Origin: Streptomyces lienomycini
GTDB taxonomy: Bacteria > Actinomycetota > Actinomycetes > Streptomycetales > Streptomycetaceae
Assembly: GCF_027947595.1 (NCBI RefSeq)
Contig: NZ_CP116257.1
Location: 5,146,001 to 5,210,000 of the forward strand
Direction of reading: 5' to 3'
Length of the DNA: 64,000 nt
How positions within the stretch are numbered: position 1 is the stretch's first letter; each line of letters starts with the position of its first letter. Made by a program: the position numbers and the translations under genes. Of the stretch, positions 54,125-63,615 are shown piece after piece. A model generated the notes under the pieces. That model made no database searches. It was not told the DNA's origin and was given only the letters and a program-made list of their open reading frames with translations.

Positions 54125-55476
54125 CCCGGCGCGTCCGCGGCGTCGGCGACCAGCGGCAGCGGCTCCGCCGGGGTCAGCTCCGGGTCGTCCACCGTGAACG
54201 TCCGCACCCTGCCGACCTCGGAGTACGGCGTCTCGAAGCGCACGGTGACCCGCCCGAGGCCGCTGCCCTGCACCCACCCGTGCCCCAGCTCCGCGTGCCG
54301 TACGTCGTGCCCCGCGGGCCAGCGGCGCTCGGCGGGCGAAGGGCCGCGCTCCTCGACGGGCTCGGTCGTCACCGGCTCCTCGACCGGCTCCTCGGCCCGG
54401 TCCCCGGCCGCCTGCGCGAACAGGTCCTCCTGCGTGTAGTCGGCGAGCCCGCTGACCCCCACCCCGAGCAGCCGCACACCGCCCGTGGTGTCCACCGAGT
54501 CCAGCAGCCGGGCGGCCGCCTCCCGCACCACCGTCGGGTCGTCGGTGGGCCCGCGCAGCGTCTCGGAGCGCGTCAGGGTGGAGAAGTCGTACCGGCGCAC
54601 CTTGAGCACGATGGTCCGGCCCGACAGACCGGATCCGCGCAGCCGCCGCACGCACCGGTCCGCGAGCCGCCCCACCTCGACGCCGACCCGCACCCGGTCG
54701 TGGATGTCCACGTCGTAGGTGTCCTCGACCGACACCGACTTGGTCTCCCGCTCGGCCACCACCGGCCGCTGGTCACGCGCCAGCGCCATGGCGTACAGGG
54801 CGTGGCCGTGCGCCTTGCCCAGCAGTCGCACCAGCTCGTCCTCGCCCGCCTCGGCGATGTCGCCGACCGTGGTGATCCCCGCCCGCCGCAGATGGTCTCC
54901 CGTGGCCGGTCCCACCCCGGGCAGCGTCCGCACGGTCATCGGCTCCAGCAGGGTCCGCTCCGTCCCCGGTGGCACGAGGACCAGTCCGTCGGGCTTCGCC
55001 TCCTCGGAGGCGATCTTGGCGAGCATCTTGGAGGCGGCCAGCCCCACGGATCCGGTGAGGGCGGTGGCCGTGCGGATGTCCGTGCGCAGCTTCGCTCCGG
55101 CCAGCCGCGCCGACTCCGCGTCCCAGGCCGTCCCGCCGGCCTCCAGGTCCACGAAGGCCTCGTCCAGGCTCAGCGGCTCCACCAGCGGCGACAGCTCCCG
55201 CAGCAGCCGCATCACCTGCTCGCTGATGGACCGGTAGAGCTGGAAGCGCGGGACGAGGTACGCGGCGTGGGGCGCGAGCCGGCGTGCCTGGCCCATGGGC
55301 ATCGCGGAGTGCACGCCGAACACCCGGGCCTCGTACGAACAGGTGGCGACCACGCCGCGTGGTCCGAGGCCGCCCACGACGACGGCCTTCCCGCGCAGGC
55401 TCGGTTTGGACGCCTGCTCCACCGAGGCGAAGAAGGCGTCCATGTCGAGATGCAGGATCGTGGGCGCGGTTCTCAC
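54040..55476 (-). CDS. dinB: DNA polymerase IV (Y family)
   Basis: 478 residues from a GTG. Y-family palm with LHLDMDAFFASVEQ (Asp metal ligands) and PLSLDEAFVDLE (the second Asp/Glu pair), then the HhH and little-finger regions (TLPGVGPATGDHLRRAGI). The C-terminal 100 residues are low-complexity and Pro/Glu-rich. Error-prone lesion-bypass polymerase. The 3' end overlaps the PRC-barrel gene. Confidence 0.95.
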   Translation of the reverse strand: MRTAPTILHLDMDAFFASVEQASKPSLRGKAVVVGGLGPRGVVATCSYEARVFGVHSAMPMGQARRLAPHAAYLVPRFQLYRSISEQVMRLLRELSPLVEPLSLDEAFVDLEAGGTAWDAESARLAGAKLRTDIRTATALTGSVGLAASKMLAKIASEEAKPDGLVLVPPGTERTLLEPMTVRTLPGVGPATGDHLRRAGITTVGDIAEAGEDELVRLLGKAHGHALYAMALARDQRPVVAERETKSVSVEDTYDVDIHDRVRVGVEVGRLADRCVRRLRGSGLSGRTIVLKVRRYDFSTLTRSETLRGPTDDPTVVREAAARLLDSVDTTGGVRLLGVGVSGLADYTQEDLFAQAAGDRAEEPVEEPVTTEPVEERGPSPAERRWPAGHDVRHAELGHGWVQGSGLGRVTVRFETPYSEVGRVRTFTVDDPELTPAEPLPLVADAADAPGQASSLPLPASLPKSRSGGGGGAATSRP

Positions 55477-55592
55477 ATCTCCGATGCTGCCCTACGCCAC
55501 TGACAATGCCGTCGCACCGGTCACACCGGCGGGGCCACGCCTGCGCGGCGGGACGGTGCCGGGCCGGTCTCCGCGGCGGAGCGACCGGGGGT

Positions 55593-56279
55593 TCAGACCG
55601 CCCTGTTGTTCCGCCGCCGGGCCAGCTCGTCGGCCGGGTTGTGCCCGACCAGGGTCTCCCCCGTGTCGACGCGCTCCCCGTGCAGCTGGGACAGCGCGCT
55701 CTCCACGTCCCGCCACACCACGCCGACGGCGATCCCGAAGACGCCCTGGCCGCCCTGGAGCAGGGAGTGCACCTCGTCGGGCGACGTGCACTCGTACACG
55801 GTGGCGCCGTCGCTCATCAGCGTCATCCGCTCCAGGTCGCGGAAGCCGCGCTCCCGCAGATGCTGGACGGTGGTGCGGATGTTCTGCAGTGACACCCCGG
55901 TGTCGAGGAAGCGCTTGACGATCTTCAGCACGACCACGTCGCGGAAGCCGTACAACCGCTGCGTTCCGGATCCGTGCGCGGGCCGCACGCTGGGCTCGAC
56001 CAGGCCCGTGCGGGCCCAGTAGTCGAGCTGCCGGTAGGTGATCCCGGCGGCCGCGCAGGCCGTCGGCCCGCGATAGCCGATCTGCTCGGACGCCATGGTC
56101 GTCGCCCCTCCGCTGGTCGGCACGGCTGCCGGTCGCTGCGGACCGGGTTCGGCCGCGCCACCGTGCTGGGCGTGGCCCCCGCCCGCGCGAAGCCGGGAGC
56201 CCGGGGGAGGGTACGGACCGCCTGGCCCGAAGCTGTGCCCGGGGCCACCCCCAGCCGTACCGTCGCCGCTGATTCTCAC
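55593..56279 (-). CDS. MerR-family transcriptional regulator
   Basis: 228 residues from a GTG (VRISGDG) with GGAGG 5 bases upstream and a strong promoter TTGACG-N17-TACCTT (56310-56338) that places the start 24 bases downstream. A shorter form from an ATG at 56096 also has a fair ribosome-binding site. After a Gly/Pro-rich head, the MerR domain GPTACAAAGITYRQLDYWARTGLVEPSVRPAHGSGTQRLYGFRDVVVLKIVKRFLDTGVSLQNIRTTVQHLRERG is clear. The C-terminal effector region (ALSQLHGERVDTGE) is that of the Rv1828-like group, and the whole is its Streptomyces homologue. Confidence 0.9.
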   Translation of the reverse strand: MRISGDGTAGGGPGHSFGPGGPYPPPGSRLRAGGGHAQHGGAAEPGPQRPAAVPTSGGATTMASEQIGYRGPTACAAAGITYRQLDYWARTGLVEPSVRPAHGSGTQRLYGFRDVVVLKIVKRFLDTGVSLQNIRTTVQHLRERGFRDLERMTLMSDGATVYECTSPDEVHSLLQGGQGVFGIAVGVVWRDVESALSQLHGERVDTGETLVGHNPADELARRRNNRAV

Positions 56280-56309
56280 GCCGACCTCCGTCCTTGACCT
56301 GCCTCCTCG

Positions 56310-56338
56310 AAGGTAGGCAGTCACCAAGGGTGCGTCAA
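56310..56338 (-). promoter_or_regulatory. Promoter of the MerR gene
   Basis: TTGACG (56338-56333), a 17-base spacer and TACCTT (56315-56310) on the minus strand, upstream of the MerR start. Confidence 0.6.
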
Positions 56339-56347
56339 CGATCGCCA

Positions 56348-56365
56348 CACTCGGCACGCCGAGTG
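56348..56365. promoter_or_regulatory. Palindrome between the bifunctional nuclease and MerR genes
   Basis: CACTCGGC-AC-GCCGAGTG, a perfect 8-bp inverted repeat on a 2-base centre. It may end the upstream nuclease transcript or be an operator; it lies just before the MerR promoter. Confidence 0.45.
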
Positions 56366-56472
56366 ATAATCACCCTACGAGTGGTTTACCGTGCCCTGCA
56401 TCGGGGAACAGCTAGCCGAATGTGCCCGGACCAGGGCCGTACGGCGGCCCGAGCGCCCTCGGCCCGCGCGTC

Positions 56473-56946
56473 TCACTGGTTGCTGGTTCCGAAGTCCTCC
56501 GGCGAGATCTGGTCGAGGAACTCGCGGAACTTCTCCACCTCGTCCTCCTGCTCGTCCGGGATGGCGATGCCGGCGTCGTCGAGGACCGTGTCGCTGCCGT
56601 AGATCGGCGTACCGGTGCGCAGTGCCAGTGCTATGGCGTCGGACGGCCTGGCACTGACCTCGACTCCGCTCGCGAAGACCAGCTCCGCGTAGAAGACACC
56701 GTCCCGCAGGTCGGTGATGCGCACTTCCGTGAGCTCCTGGCCGACGGCTTCCAGCACGTCCTTGAACAGGTCGTGGGTCAGCGGCCGCGCGGGCGCCATG
56801 CCCTGCTGGGCGAAGGCGATCGCCGTCGCCTCCCCCGGTCCGATCCAGATGGGAAGGTAACGGTCGCCGCCCACCTCGCGCAGCAGCACGATCGGCTGGT
56901 TGGAGGGCATCTCGACCCGGACACCTACGACATCGAGCTCGTTCAC
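56473..56946 (-). CDS. Bifunctional DNase/RNase family protein (DUF151)
   Basis: 157 residues from a GTG with AGGG 7 bases upstream. DUF151 features: LPIWIGPGEATAIA, RPLTHDLFKDVLEAV, RITDLRDGVFYAEL and ARPSDAIALALRTGTPIY. The fold is shared with an arabidopsis/thermotoga-type bifunctional nuclease; activity in actinobacteria is not established. The acidic end is EQEDEVEKFREFLDQISPEDFG. It belongs to the GarA/FtsR cluster. Confidence 0.9.
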   Translation of the reverse strand: MNELDVVGVRVEMPSNQPIVLLREVGGDRYLPIWIGPGEATAIAFAQQGMAPARPLTHDLFKDVLEAVGQELTEVRITDLRDGVFYAELVFASGVEVSARPSDAIALALRTGTPIYGSDTVLDDAGIAIPDEQEDEVEKFREFLDQISPEDFGTSNQ

Positions 56947-57030
56947 ACAGCAACCCTAGGCCGTGCTCGGGACGTTTGGGTAGTCGGGCCGGGATCGGGT
57001 GGTCGATCCGGGTGTTCGAACACGTTCGTT

Positions 57031-57768
57031 TCAGGGCAGCCGCACGCCGAGGGCGGTCTGCACCAGAGCCGCGTGCAGCTTCACCGCCAGTCCCGCCAGC
57101 TCCTTGGTGCGTGCTTCCGCGTGCGCCCTGGTCTGGGGGTTGCGGTGCCGCTTCAGCGGGGCCACCACCTGGTCGACCAGCCCGGCCTCCCGGTCGGCGG
57201 CGGCCTTCATCACCCGCAGGTGCCGCGGCTCGATTCCGAACCGGCCCAGCTGCACCACCAGGGACGCCACCGTGACCGCCTCGGCGTCGTACGCCCCGTC
57301 GGGCAGCGGGGCGACGAGCCCGTACGACTCCCACTCCGCCAGCTCCTGGTCGCCTATGCCGGCCGTGGTGAGCAGTTCCTCCCGCCCGATCCGGGCCACC
57401 GTCGGGCTCTCGGGGGCCTCGGACACGGCCTCCCCGTCCCGCTGCCGGCCGACCCTCGGCAGGGTCACGGCCTCGCCGCGCTCCACCGCGTCCAGGTGTT
57501 CGCGGATCACCTTGAGCGGCAGGTAGTGGTCCCGCTGCATGCGCAGCACCTCGCCGAGGCGGTCGACGTCGTGTGCGCTGAACTTGCGGTACCCGGCCGG
57601 AGTGCGCCGCGGCTCGACGAGGCCCTCCGACTCGAGGAAGCGGATCTTGGAGATGGTGATGTCGGGGAACTCGTCACGCAGCGCGTTCAGCACTGCTCCG
57701 ATGCTCATCAGCCCACTGTCCGTGGCGGCGGCGCCTTGCCCGGCGCCGCCGCTCGGTGTTTGCAGCAT
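57031..57768 (-). CDS. ftsR: MerR-family FtsR-like cell-division regulator
   Basis: 245 residues. MerR winged helix SIGAVLNALRDEFPDITISKIRFLESEGLVEPRRTPAGYRKFSAHDVDRLGEVLRMQRDHYLPLKVIREHLDA. A second helical domain (PTVARIGREELLTTAGIGDQELAEWESYG) follows. In Corynebacterium the homolog FtsR activates ftsZ. The start at MLQTPSG has a GGGAAGG upstream. It follows the FHA gene by 43 bases, so probably one operon. Confidence 0.88.
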   Translation of the reverse strand: MLQTPSGGAGQGAAATDSGLMSIGAVLNALRDEFPDITISKIRFLESEGLVEPRRTPAGYRKFSAHDVDRLGEVLRMQRDHYLPLKVIREHLDAVERGEAVTLPRVGRQRDGEAVSEAPESPTVARIGREELLTTAGIGDQELAEWESYGLVAPLPDGAYDAEAVTVASLVVQLGRFGIEPRHLRVMKAAADREAGLVDQVVAPLKRHRNPQTRAHAEARTKELAGLAVKLHAALVQTALGVRLP

Positions 57769-57811
57769 GGACCTTCCCTGAAGTTTCCCGGGGCGGGAGG
57801 CCCGGGGGCGG

Positions 57812-58630
57812 TCAGTAACCCCGCTGGCTCGCGTAGAACACCAGCCGGTACTTGCCGATCTGCACCTCGTCACCGTTCGACAGGGCGACCTGGTCGATGC
57901 GCTCCCGGTTGACGTAGGTGCCGTTCAGGCTGCCGACGTCGGCGACCGTGAACGAACCGTCCGTACTGCGGCGGAACTCCACGTGCCGACGCGAGACCGT
58001 CACGTCGTCCAGGAAGATGTCGCTCTGCGGATGGCGCCCGGCCGTGGTCAGCTCGCCGTCCAGCAGGAAGCGGCTGCCCGAGTTCGGACCACGCCGCACG
58101 ACCAGGAGCGCGGAGCCCAGCGGCAGCGCGTCGACGGCAGCCTGCGCCTCGGGAGAGAGCGCCGGGATCGCCGTCTGGCCGGTGACCTCGGCGTCGTAGG
58201 CCTCGAGACCCGAGATGGAGATCGTGGAGGTCGTCTCGGACGCTCGCTCCGGAACCGCCCCGGCACGCAGCGGAGCGCCGCAGTTGGAGCAGAAGCGGCT
58301 GTTCTCCGCGTTGCGGTTGCCGCACCTCGTACAGACCAGGGCCGACATGGACGGATCCTCCGGCTGCCCCGCCGGGGCGTTCGACGCGTACGGGCCGGCG
58401 TTGTATCCGCCGCCCGAGCCCGAGGGCTGGCCGAAACCTATGCCGCCGGACTGCGCAGGGTCAACAGACGGCACGCCCTGACCACCGGAAACGTCACCAC
58501 CCGGACCACCCACCTGGTCCCGGAACATCGGGCGTCGGCCCTCCGCTTCGGGCTGTGCGCGATGGCGGGCGGTCGCGTTGTCGCCGCCCTCTCGCGCGCT
58601 CTTGCCGAACAACTTCGCAAACAACTTCAC
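57812..58630 (-). CDS. garA: GarA-like FHA-domain protein with zinc ribbon
   Basis: 272 residues from a GTG with AAGGGG 8 bases upstream. Head about 90 Gly/Ser/Pro-rich residues. A zinc ribbon CTRCGNRNAENSRFCSNC (C100, C103, C114, C117). A phosphoacceptor-like ETTS at 132-135, equivalent to the ETTS of GarA/OdhI. Then an FHA domain: GRHPQSDIFLDDVTVSRRHVEF and GSLNGTYVN with the Arg/Ser/Asn phosphothreonine residues. GarA-type proteins switch 2-oxoglutarate dehydrogenase and glutamate metabolism after Ser/Thr kinase action. The zinc ribbon makes this larger than mycobacterial GarA. Confidence 0.93.
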   Translation of the reverse strand: MKLFAKLFGKSAREGGDNATARHRAQPEAEGRRPMFRDQVGGPGGDVSGGQGVPSVDPAQSGGIGFGQPSGSGGGYNAGPYASNAPAGQPEDPSMSALVCTRCGNRNAENSRFCSNCGAPLRAGAVPERASETTSTISISGLEAYDAEVTGQTAIPALSPEAQAAVDALPLGSALLVVRRGPNSGSRFLLDGELTTAGRHPQSDIFLDDVTVSRRHVEFRRSTDGSFTVADVGSLNGTYVNRERIDQVALSNGDEVQIGKYRLVFYASQRGY

Positions 58631-58820
58631 GGGCGATTCCCCTTGACCGAAACAGACCCGCCCGTGGGGCAGGACGAACCCTTACTGAACGCACTGGCCG
58701 ACCCGGACACCTTCACAACGTCCGCCTCCACCAGACAGTTTCCACCACGCACCACCCAATCGGTGCGCCGACCCCCCGCAACCTCATGCCCTCGCCGGAC
58801 AACCCCCATGCACGGCCGGT

Positions 58821-59678
58821 TCACTCGGAGGACGACCGAGCGTAGTCAGGCCGCTTCGCCGCTCGCAAGGCGTCCACAACGATCTTGCTCGACCTCTCAA
58901 CAGTAACGGTGGCCTGTTCCTTCTCCAGAGTCTGCACCACGCCTCCAGGAATGTTGAGAGCCGGTTCCAGGTCCTGCGGCTTGCCGATGACCTGGAAACG
59001 ATAGGGCGCGTTGATCTTGTTCCCGTCGACGCTCACGGACTTGTCGGAGTCCGCGAGGTACGTGCCGGCGACGACCCGGACGTCGTTCACCTGGATCGCC
59101 TCGGCACCCGCCGCACGCAGCTCCTGAATCGCGTCGAGCAGCATGTCCGCCTCGACCGTCCCCTTCGTGTCCTCGATCGTCACCGTGATGCCGGGCCCCC
59201 GCGCGGCCACCGTGCCCGCGAGAATGCCCAGTTGCCGTTCCTTCTCCAGCGTCTGCTTGCGGGCCTCCTCCGCCTGGTCGGAGCTGTTCTCGAGCTCGTC
59301 GCGCTGCTTCTCGAGGCCCTGCTTCTCGTCTTCAAGACGCTGAGTACGGTCGTCCAGTTCATCGAGGATGCGCACCAGATCCTCCTGCCGTGCGCCACGC
59401 AGCGCGCTGTCGCTGTCGCTGTTGGACGCCACCTGGACCGCGAGGCCGAAGCCCAGCCCGAACAGGAGAAGGGCGACGATCAGTTGGGCGCGGGTCAGGC
59501 GCGGCGGCCACAGCCCCTTGAGCAGCCGCTGCCTGCCCGTCGGTCCGCCGCGCGCCGACCGGTCGTCCCGCTGGGCGTCGCCGTCCGCGGCGGACGCCCC
59601 GGACGGCGGCATCTCCTCGGGCAGCTCCTTGCGCAGCCTGTTCGCGGGCCGCTCGTCGTGGTCGCTCATCGGCCTCAC
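58821..59678 (-). CDS. DUF881 family membrane protein 2
   Basis: 285 residues from a GTG that overlaps the small-basic-protein stop as GTGA. N-terminal tail, one membrane segment (about 67-86, LIVALLLFGLGFGLAVQVAS), a coiled coil (LDELDDRTQRLEDEKQGLEKQRDELENS), then DUF881: RGPGITVTIED, ADMLLDAIQELRAAGAEAIQVNDVRV and PYRFQVIGKP. It probably forms a complex with Sbp and the first DUF881 protein near the septum or wall machinery. Confidence 0.9.
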   Translation of the reverse strand: MRPMSDHDERPANRLRKELPEEMPPSGASAADGDAQRDDRSARGGPTGRQRLLKGLWPPRLTRAQLIVALLLFGLGFGLAVQVASNSDSDSALRGARQEDLVRILDELDDRTQRLEDEKQGLEKQRDELENSSDQAEEARKQTLEKERQLGILAGTVAARGPGITVTIEDTKGTVEADMLLDAIQELRAAGAEAIQVNDVRVVAGTYLADSDKSVSVDGNKINAPYRFQVIGKPQDLEPALNIPGGVVQTLEKEQATVTVERSSKIVVDALRAAKRPDYARSSSE

Positions 59679-60007
59679 GCCCTGAAGACGTGGCGTCGGA
59701 TCGCCGCGGCGTTGGAGAAGATGCGGATGCCGAGGACGACCACGACACCGGTGGACAGCTGGGCGCCGACGCCCAGCTTGTCGCCCAGGAACACGATCAG
59801 CGCGGCCACGACCACGTTCGACAGGAACGACACCACGAAGACCTTGTCGTCGAAGATGCCGTCGAGCATGGCCCGCAGCCCGCCGAAGACGGCGTCCAAC
59901 GCCGCGACGACGGCGATCGGCAGATACGGCTCCACGGCCGCCGGCACCTCGGGCCGGACCAGCAATCCGGCCACGACTCCCACGACGAGGCCCAGTACGG
60001 CGATCAC
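59675..60007 (-). CDS. sbp: Small basic protein (Sbp, DUF1290)
   Basis: 110 residues from a GTG that overlaps the DUF881-1 stop as GTGA. Three membrane segments: AVLGLVVGVVAGLLV, LPIAVVAALDAVFGGLRAML and VVSFLSNVVVAALIVFLGDKLG. The basic end is RRHVFRA. Sbp is conserved in Firmicutes and actinobacteria next to division genes; the mechanism is unknown. Coupled in translation to both neighbours. Confidence 0.92.
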   Translation of the reverse strand: MIAVLGLVVGVVAGLLVRPEVPAAVEPYLPIAVVAALDAVFGGLRAMLDGIFDDKVFVVSFLSNVVVAALIVFLGDKLGVGAQLSTGVVVVLGIRIFSNAAAIRRHVFRA

Positions 60008-60900
60008 GATGTGCCCTTCTCGGTTATCGGCTGTGCTGTTCGTACGATCACACTCGGTGCGGCCGGCAGCTTGAGGTCGTCCGCGACGGAGATGGCGGTG
60101 CGGATGCCGTAGTTCTCCTGCAGGGCATGGAGGTAGAGCCCGTCCGCGCTGTCCTGGAACCCGGCGCTCAGCCGCTTGCCGTCCCCCACCGCGAGCACCG
60201 TGTACGGCGGCACCAGCGGCCTGTTGTCGACCAGTATCGCGTCACCGGCGGCCCTGATCGCGGACAGTGCCGTCAGGCGCTGTCCGTTGATGGAGACGGC
60301 CTCGGCGCCCGACTCCCACAGCCCGTTGACCACGCGCTGCATGTCCCGGTCCCGCACCCGGCCCGTGTCGGAGAAGCCGGAGGTGCCGCGCGGCCGGCCG
60401 TCACCGTCCGTGCCCGCGTCCTTGGCGTCGTTCACCACGAGTTTCACACCCGGGCCGTGCACCGCGACCGCGCCCGACAGGATGCCGACCAGGTCGGGCC
60501 GGTCTCCGTCGCCGCTCTTCTCCAGTGCCTCGCTCCTGCGCGCGTTCACGTCGGCGCGCAGCTCGTCGACGCTCTTCTCGAGCTTGTCGGCCGCCGAGGT
60601 CTCGCTCTCTATGCGGTCGACGAGTTCCTCGCGTTCCTTGGCCACGACGGGAGCGGCGACCCGCGCCTGCGCGGCACCGACCGTCACGACCAGGGCCGCC
60701 AGCACGAGGCCCGCCGCCAGCCCGAGCTTGGCCCGAAGGGTCTTCGGCATGCCGCCGCCCCCGTCGGCCTTCTTCCGCTCGGCGGCCTCGGCGTATCCGT
60801 CGTCGAGGCTGTGGTCCATGACATTGGTCAGCAATGACATGGACGCGTCCGGGCGCGCGGGCCGCGTCGATGTGCTCCGAACGGGGGGTGGCTGCGGCAT
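60004..60900 (-). CDS. DUF881 family membrane protein 1
   Basis: 298 residues from an ATG at MPQPPPV (a GTG three codons earlier is possible; no ribosome-binding site for either). About 60 residues of tail, a membrane segment (AAGLVLAALVVTVGAAQA), a coiled coil (EREELVDRIESETSAADKLEKSVDELRADVNARRSEAL), then DUF881: VHGPGVKLVVNDA, RVVNGLWESGAEAVSINGQRL and VPPYTVLAVGD. Paralogous to the gene two downstream. A strong hairpin separates it from the nucleotidyltransferase upstream. Confidence 0.9.
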   Translation of the reverse strand: MPQPPPVRSTSTRPARPDASMSLLTNVMDHSLDDGYAEAAERKKADGGGGMPKTLRAKLGLAAGLVLAALVVTVGAAQARVAAPVVAKEREELVDRIESETSAADKLEKSVDELRADVNARRSEALEKSGDGDRPDLVGILSGAVAVHGPGVKLVVNDAKDAGTDGDGRPRGTSGFSDTGRVRDRDMQRVVNGLWESGAEAVSINGQRLTALSAIRAAGDAILVDNRPLVPPYTVLAVGDGKRLSAGFQDSADGLYLHALQENYGIRTAISVADDLKLPAAPSVIVRTAQPITEKGTS

Positions 60901-60950
60901 GCCGCACATCGTCGCACGCCGCCGCCGCTACCTCCGAACGGCCCCACCGG

Positions 60951-60990
60951 CGTGCCGGACAGGCCCCCTTGGGGACACTTGTCCGGCACG
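60951..60990 (-). terminator. Strong hairpin after the nucleotidyltransferase gene
   Basis: CGTGCCGGACA (60951-60961) pairs perfectly with TGTCCGGCACG (60980-60990); inside, CCCC pairs with GGGG. It lies 18 bases beyond the stop and before DUF881-1, so the Sbp/DUF881 genes probably have their own promoter. Confidence 0.75.
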
Positions 60991-61007
60991 CACGCGTGCG
61001 GTCCGTC

Positions 61008-63503
61008 TCACCGGCCCGCGCTGTCCACCACCGCGGACCATTCGTCGAGCAGCGCCTGCGCGGAGGCGTCGTCGGGGCCCTCCGCCCACAGGTGGGTGAC
61101 CGCCTCGGCCGGGTCGGGCAGCACCATGACCCAGCGTCCGTCGGTCTCCACCACGCGTACTCCGTCCGTGGTGTCCACGAAACGGTCCCCGGCCGCCTCG
61201 ACGACCCGCCGCATCACCAGGCCCTTGACGGCCCAGGGGGTGGCCAGATCGCGCTTCAGGACGTGCGCACGGGGGATCCTCGCGTCGATCTGGCTCAGCG
61301 TGAGCTGCGTGCGCGCGACGAGTCCGATCAGCCGCACGAAGGCCGCCGTACCGTCGTAGACACTGCTGAACTCGGGGACGATGAAGCCGCCCTTGCCGTC
61401 ACCGCCGAAGATCGCCCCTTCCTCGCCGCCGACCCGCGTCAGGTCGTCCGGGGAGGTGGTCGTCCACTCGACCTGGGTGCCGTGGTAGGCCGCGACCTGC
61501 TCGGCGATCCTGGTGGTCGTCACCGGAAGCGCCACCCGGCCGCTGCGCCGCTCGGCGGCGATCAGGTCGAGCATCACCAGCAGCGCACGGTCGTCCTCGA
61601 TGATGCGGCCCTTCTCGTCGACGAGCGACAGCCGCTCGCCGACCGGGTCGAACCGCACACCGAACGCGGCCCGCGAGGACGCCACGATCTCCCCGAGGCG
61701 CACCAGTCCCGAGCGCCGGATGTCGGCCGACTCGGTCGGCCGGGACTCGTCGAGACCGGGGTTGATGGTGAGCGAGTCGACGCCCAGCTTGCCCAGCAGA
61801 CTGGGCAGTACCAGGCCCGCGCTGCCGTTGGAGGCGTCCACCACCACCTTGAGCCCGGACTCGGCGATCCCGGTGATGTCGACGTTGCGCAGCAGGGAGC
61901 CGGTGTACGAGTCGAACACGCTGGACGGGAAGTGCAGGTCGCCGATCTCGCCGGGGAACGCCCGCCGGTACTCCTGCCGCGCGAACACCCGGTCGAGCTT
62001 CCGCTGGCTTCCCTGCGACAGGTCGGCGCCCTGTCCGTCGAAGAACATGATGTCGACGGAGTCCGGCACACCGAGAGTGGTCCGGATCATGATCCCGCCG
62101 GCGCTCCCCCGCGCGGTCTGCTGCCGCGCCACGGGCAGCGGTACGTTCTCCAGATCGCGTACGTCGATGGCGCTGGCCTGCAGCGCGGAGATCACCGCCC
62201 GCTTCAGCGCACGGGCACCACGGGAGTGGTCGCGGGCCGTGGTGACGGTGGAACCCTTCTTGAGGGTCGTCGCGTAGGCGCCGGCCAGCCTGACGGCCAG
62301 TTCGGGGGTGATCTCCACGTTCAGGATGCCGGACACCCCGCGGGCGCCGAACAGGTGTGCCTGCCCCCGGGACTCCCAGATGACCGACGTGTTGACGAAG
62401 GCACCGGCCTCGATGGTCTTGAAGGGGTAGACCCGCACGTTCCCCTGGACGATCGATTCTTCACCGACGAGGCACTCGTCACCGATGACCGCGCCGTCCT
62501 CGATCCGCGCGGCACGCATGATGTCGGTGTTCTTGCCGACGACGCACCCGCGCAGATTGCTGTGGGGTCCGACGTACACGTTGTCGGCGACGACGGCCTT
62601 GTGCAGGAAGGCGCCGGTCTTGACGACGACGTTGGAGCCGATGACCGTGTGCTCCCGGATCTCGGCGCCGGCCTCGACCTTGGCGTAGTCGCCGATGTAC
62701 AGCGGCCCACGGAGTACGGCGTCGGGATGGACCTCGGCGCCCTCGGCCACCCAGACCCCGGGAGAGATCTCGAATCCGTCGATGTCGACGTCGACCTTGC
62801 GCTCCAGGACGTCGGCCTGGGCCTTCACATAGCTCTCGTGGGTGCCGACGTCCTCCCAGTAGCCCTCGGCGACGTAGCCGTAGACGGGCTTGCCTTCCTT
62901 CATCAGCTGCGGGAAGACGTCACCGGACCAGTCCACGGGCACGTCGGGGTCGACGTAGTCGAAGACCTCGGGCTCCATGACATAGATTCCGGTGTTCACG
63001 GTGTCGGAGAAGACCTGGCCCCAGGTCGGCTTCTCCAGGAAGCGCTCGACCTTGCCCTCTTCGTCGACGATCGTGATGCCGAATTCCAGGGGATTGGGCA
63101 CGCGCGTCAGACAGACGGTGACGAGCGAACCCTTTTCCTTGTGAAAATTGATCAGGTCGGTGAGGTCGAAGTCGGTCAGGGCATCGCCGGAAATGACGAG
63201 GAAGGCATCGTCCTTCAACGCCTCTTCGGCGTTCTTGACGCTTCCGGCGGTACCGAGTGGCTTCTCCTCGTTGGCATAGGTGAGCTCCATCCCGAGCTCT
63301 TCGCCGTCACCGAAGTAGTTCTTGACCAGTGAGGCCAGGAACTGGACGGTCACAACGGTCTCGTTGAGCCCATGCCTTTTGAGCAACCGAAGCACATGCT
63401 CCATGATCGGCCGGTTGGCCACCGGCAGGAGCGGCTTGGGCATGCTCGAGGTCATGGGACGAAGGCGTGTGCCTTCGCCTCCAGCCATCACGACGGCCTT
63501 CAT
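61008..63503 (-). CDS. Sugar-1-phosphate nucleotidyltransferase fused to a pseudo-phosphomutase
   Basis: 831 residues. Residues 1 to about 235 form a nucleotidyltransferase with GGEGTRLRP (9-17), SMPKPLLPV (catalytic Lys), SGDALTDFD and [11 protein letters not shown]. About 240-380 is a left-handed beta-helix ([34 protein letters not shown]). About 385-831 resembles phosphomannomutase, but the TASHNP phosphoserine loop is replaced by [10 protein letters not shown], the DGDxDR metal loop by DPVGER, and the GEESGH sugar loop by GDGKGGF. The transferase is probably ManC- or GlmU-like; GDP-mannose is the usual annotation. The second half seems non-catalytic. Conserved next to the PgsA gene. Confidence 0.88.
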   Translation of the reverse strand: MKAVVMAGGEGTRLRPMTSSMPKPLLPVANRPIMEHVLRLLKRHGLNETVVTVQFLASLVKNYFGDGEELGMELTYANEEKPLGTAGSVKNAEEALKDDAFLVISGDALTDFDLTDLINFHKEKGSLVTVCLTRVPNPLEFGITIVDEEGKVERFLEKPTWGQVFSDTVNTGIYVMEPEVFDYVDPDVPVDWSGDVFPQLMKEGKPVYGYVAEGYWEDVGTHESYVKAQADVLERKVDVDIDGFEISPGVWVAEGAEVHPDAVLRGPLYIGDYAKVEAGAEIREHTVIGSNVVVKTGAFLHKAVVADNVYVGPHSNLRGCVVGKNTDIMRAARIEDGAVIGDECLVGEESIVQGNVRVYPFKTIEAGAFVNTSVIWESRGQAHLFGARGVSGILNVEITPELAVRLAGAYATTLKKGSTVTTARDHSRGARALKRAVISALQASAIDVRDLENVPLPVARQQTARGSAGGIMIRTTLGVPDSVDIMFFDGQGADLSQGSQRKLDRVFARQEYRRAFPGEIGDLHFPSSVFDSYTGSLLRNVDITGIAESGLKVVVDASNGSAGLVLPSLLGKLGVDSLTINPGLDESRPTESADIRRSGLVRLGEIVASSRAAFGVRFDPVGERLSLVDEKGRIIEDDRALLVMLDLIAAERRSGRVALPVTTTRIAEQVAAYHGTQVEWTTTSPDDLTRVGGEEGAIFGGDGKGGFIVPEFSSVYDGTAAFVRLIGLVARTQLTLSQIDARIPRAHVLKRDLATPWAVKGLVMRRVVEAAGDRFVDTTDGVRVVETDGRWVMVLPDPAEAVTHLWAEGPDDASAQALLDEWSAVVDSAGR

Positions 63504-63615
63504 GTCGGAAGCGTCCTCCTCTGAGAGACGACGGTTTAGCCGACTTCACCCGTCCAGGGTCCCGCACTTTTCCAGCGCGGGCCATCCGGCCACCGGGGCC
63601 GCACAATCTGCGAGT

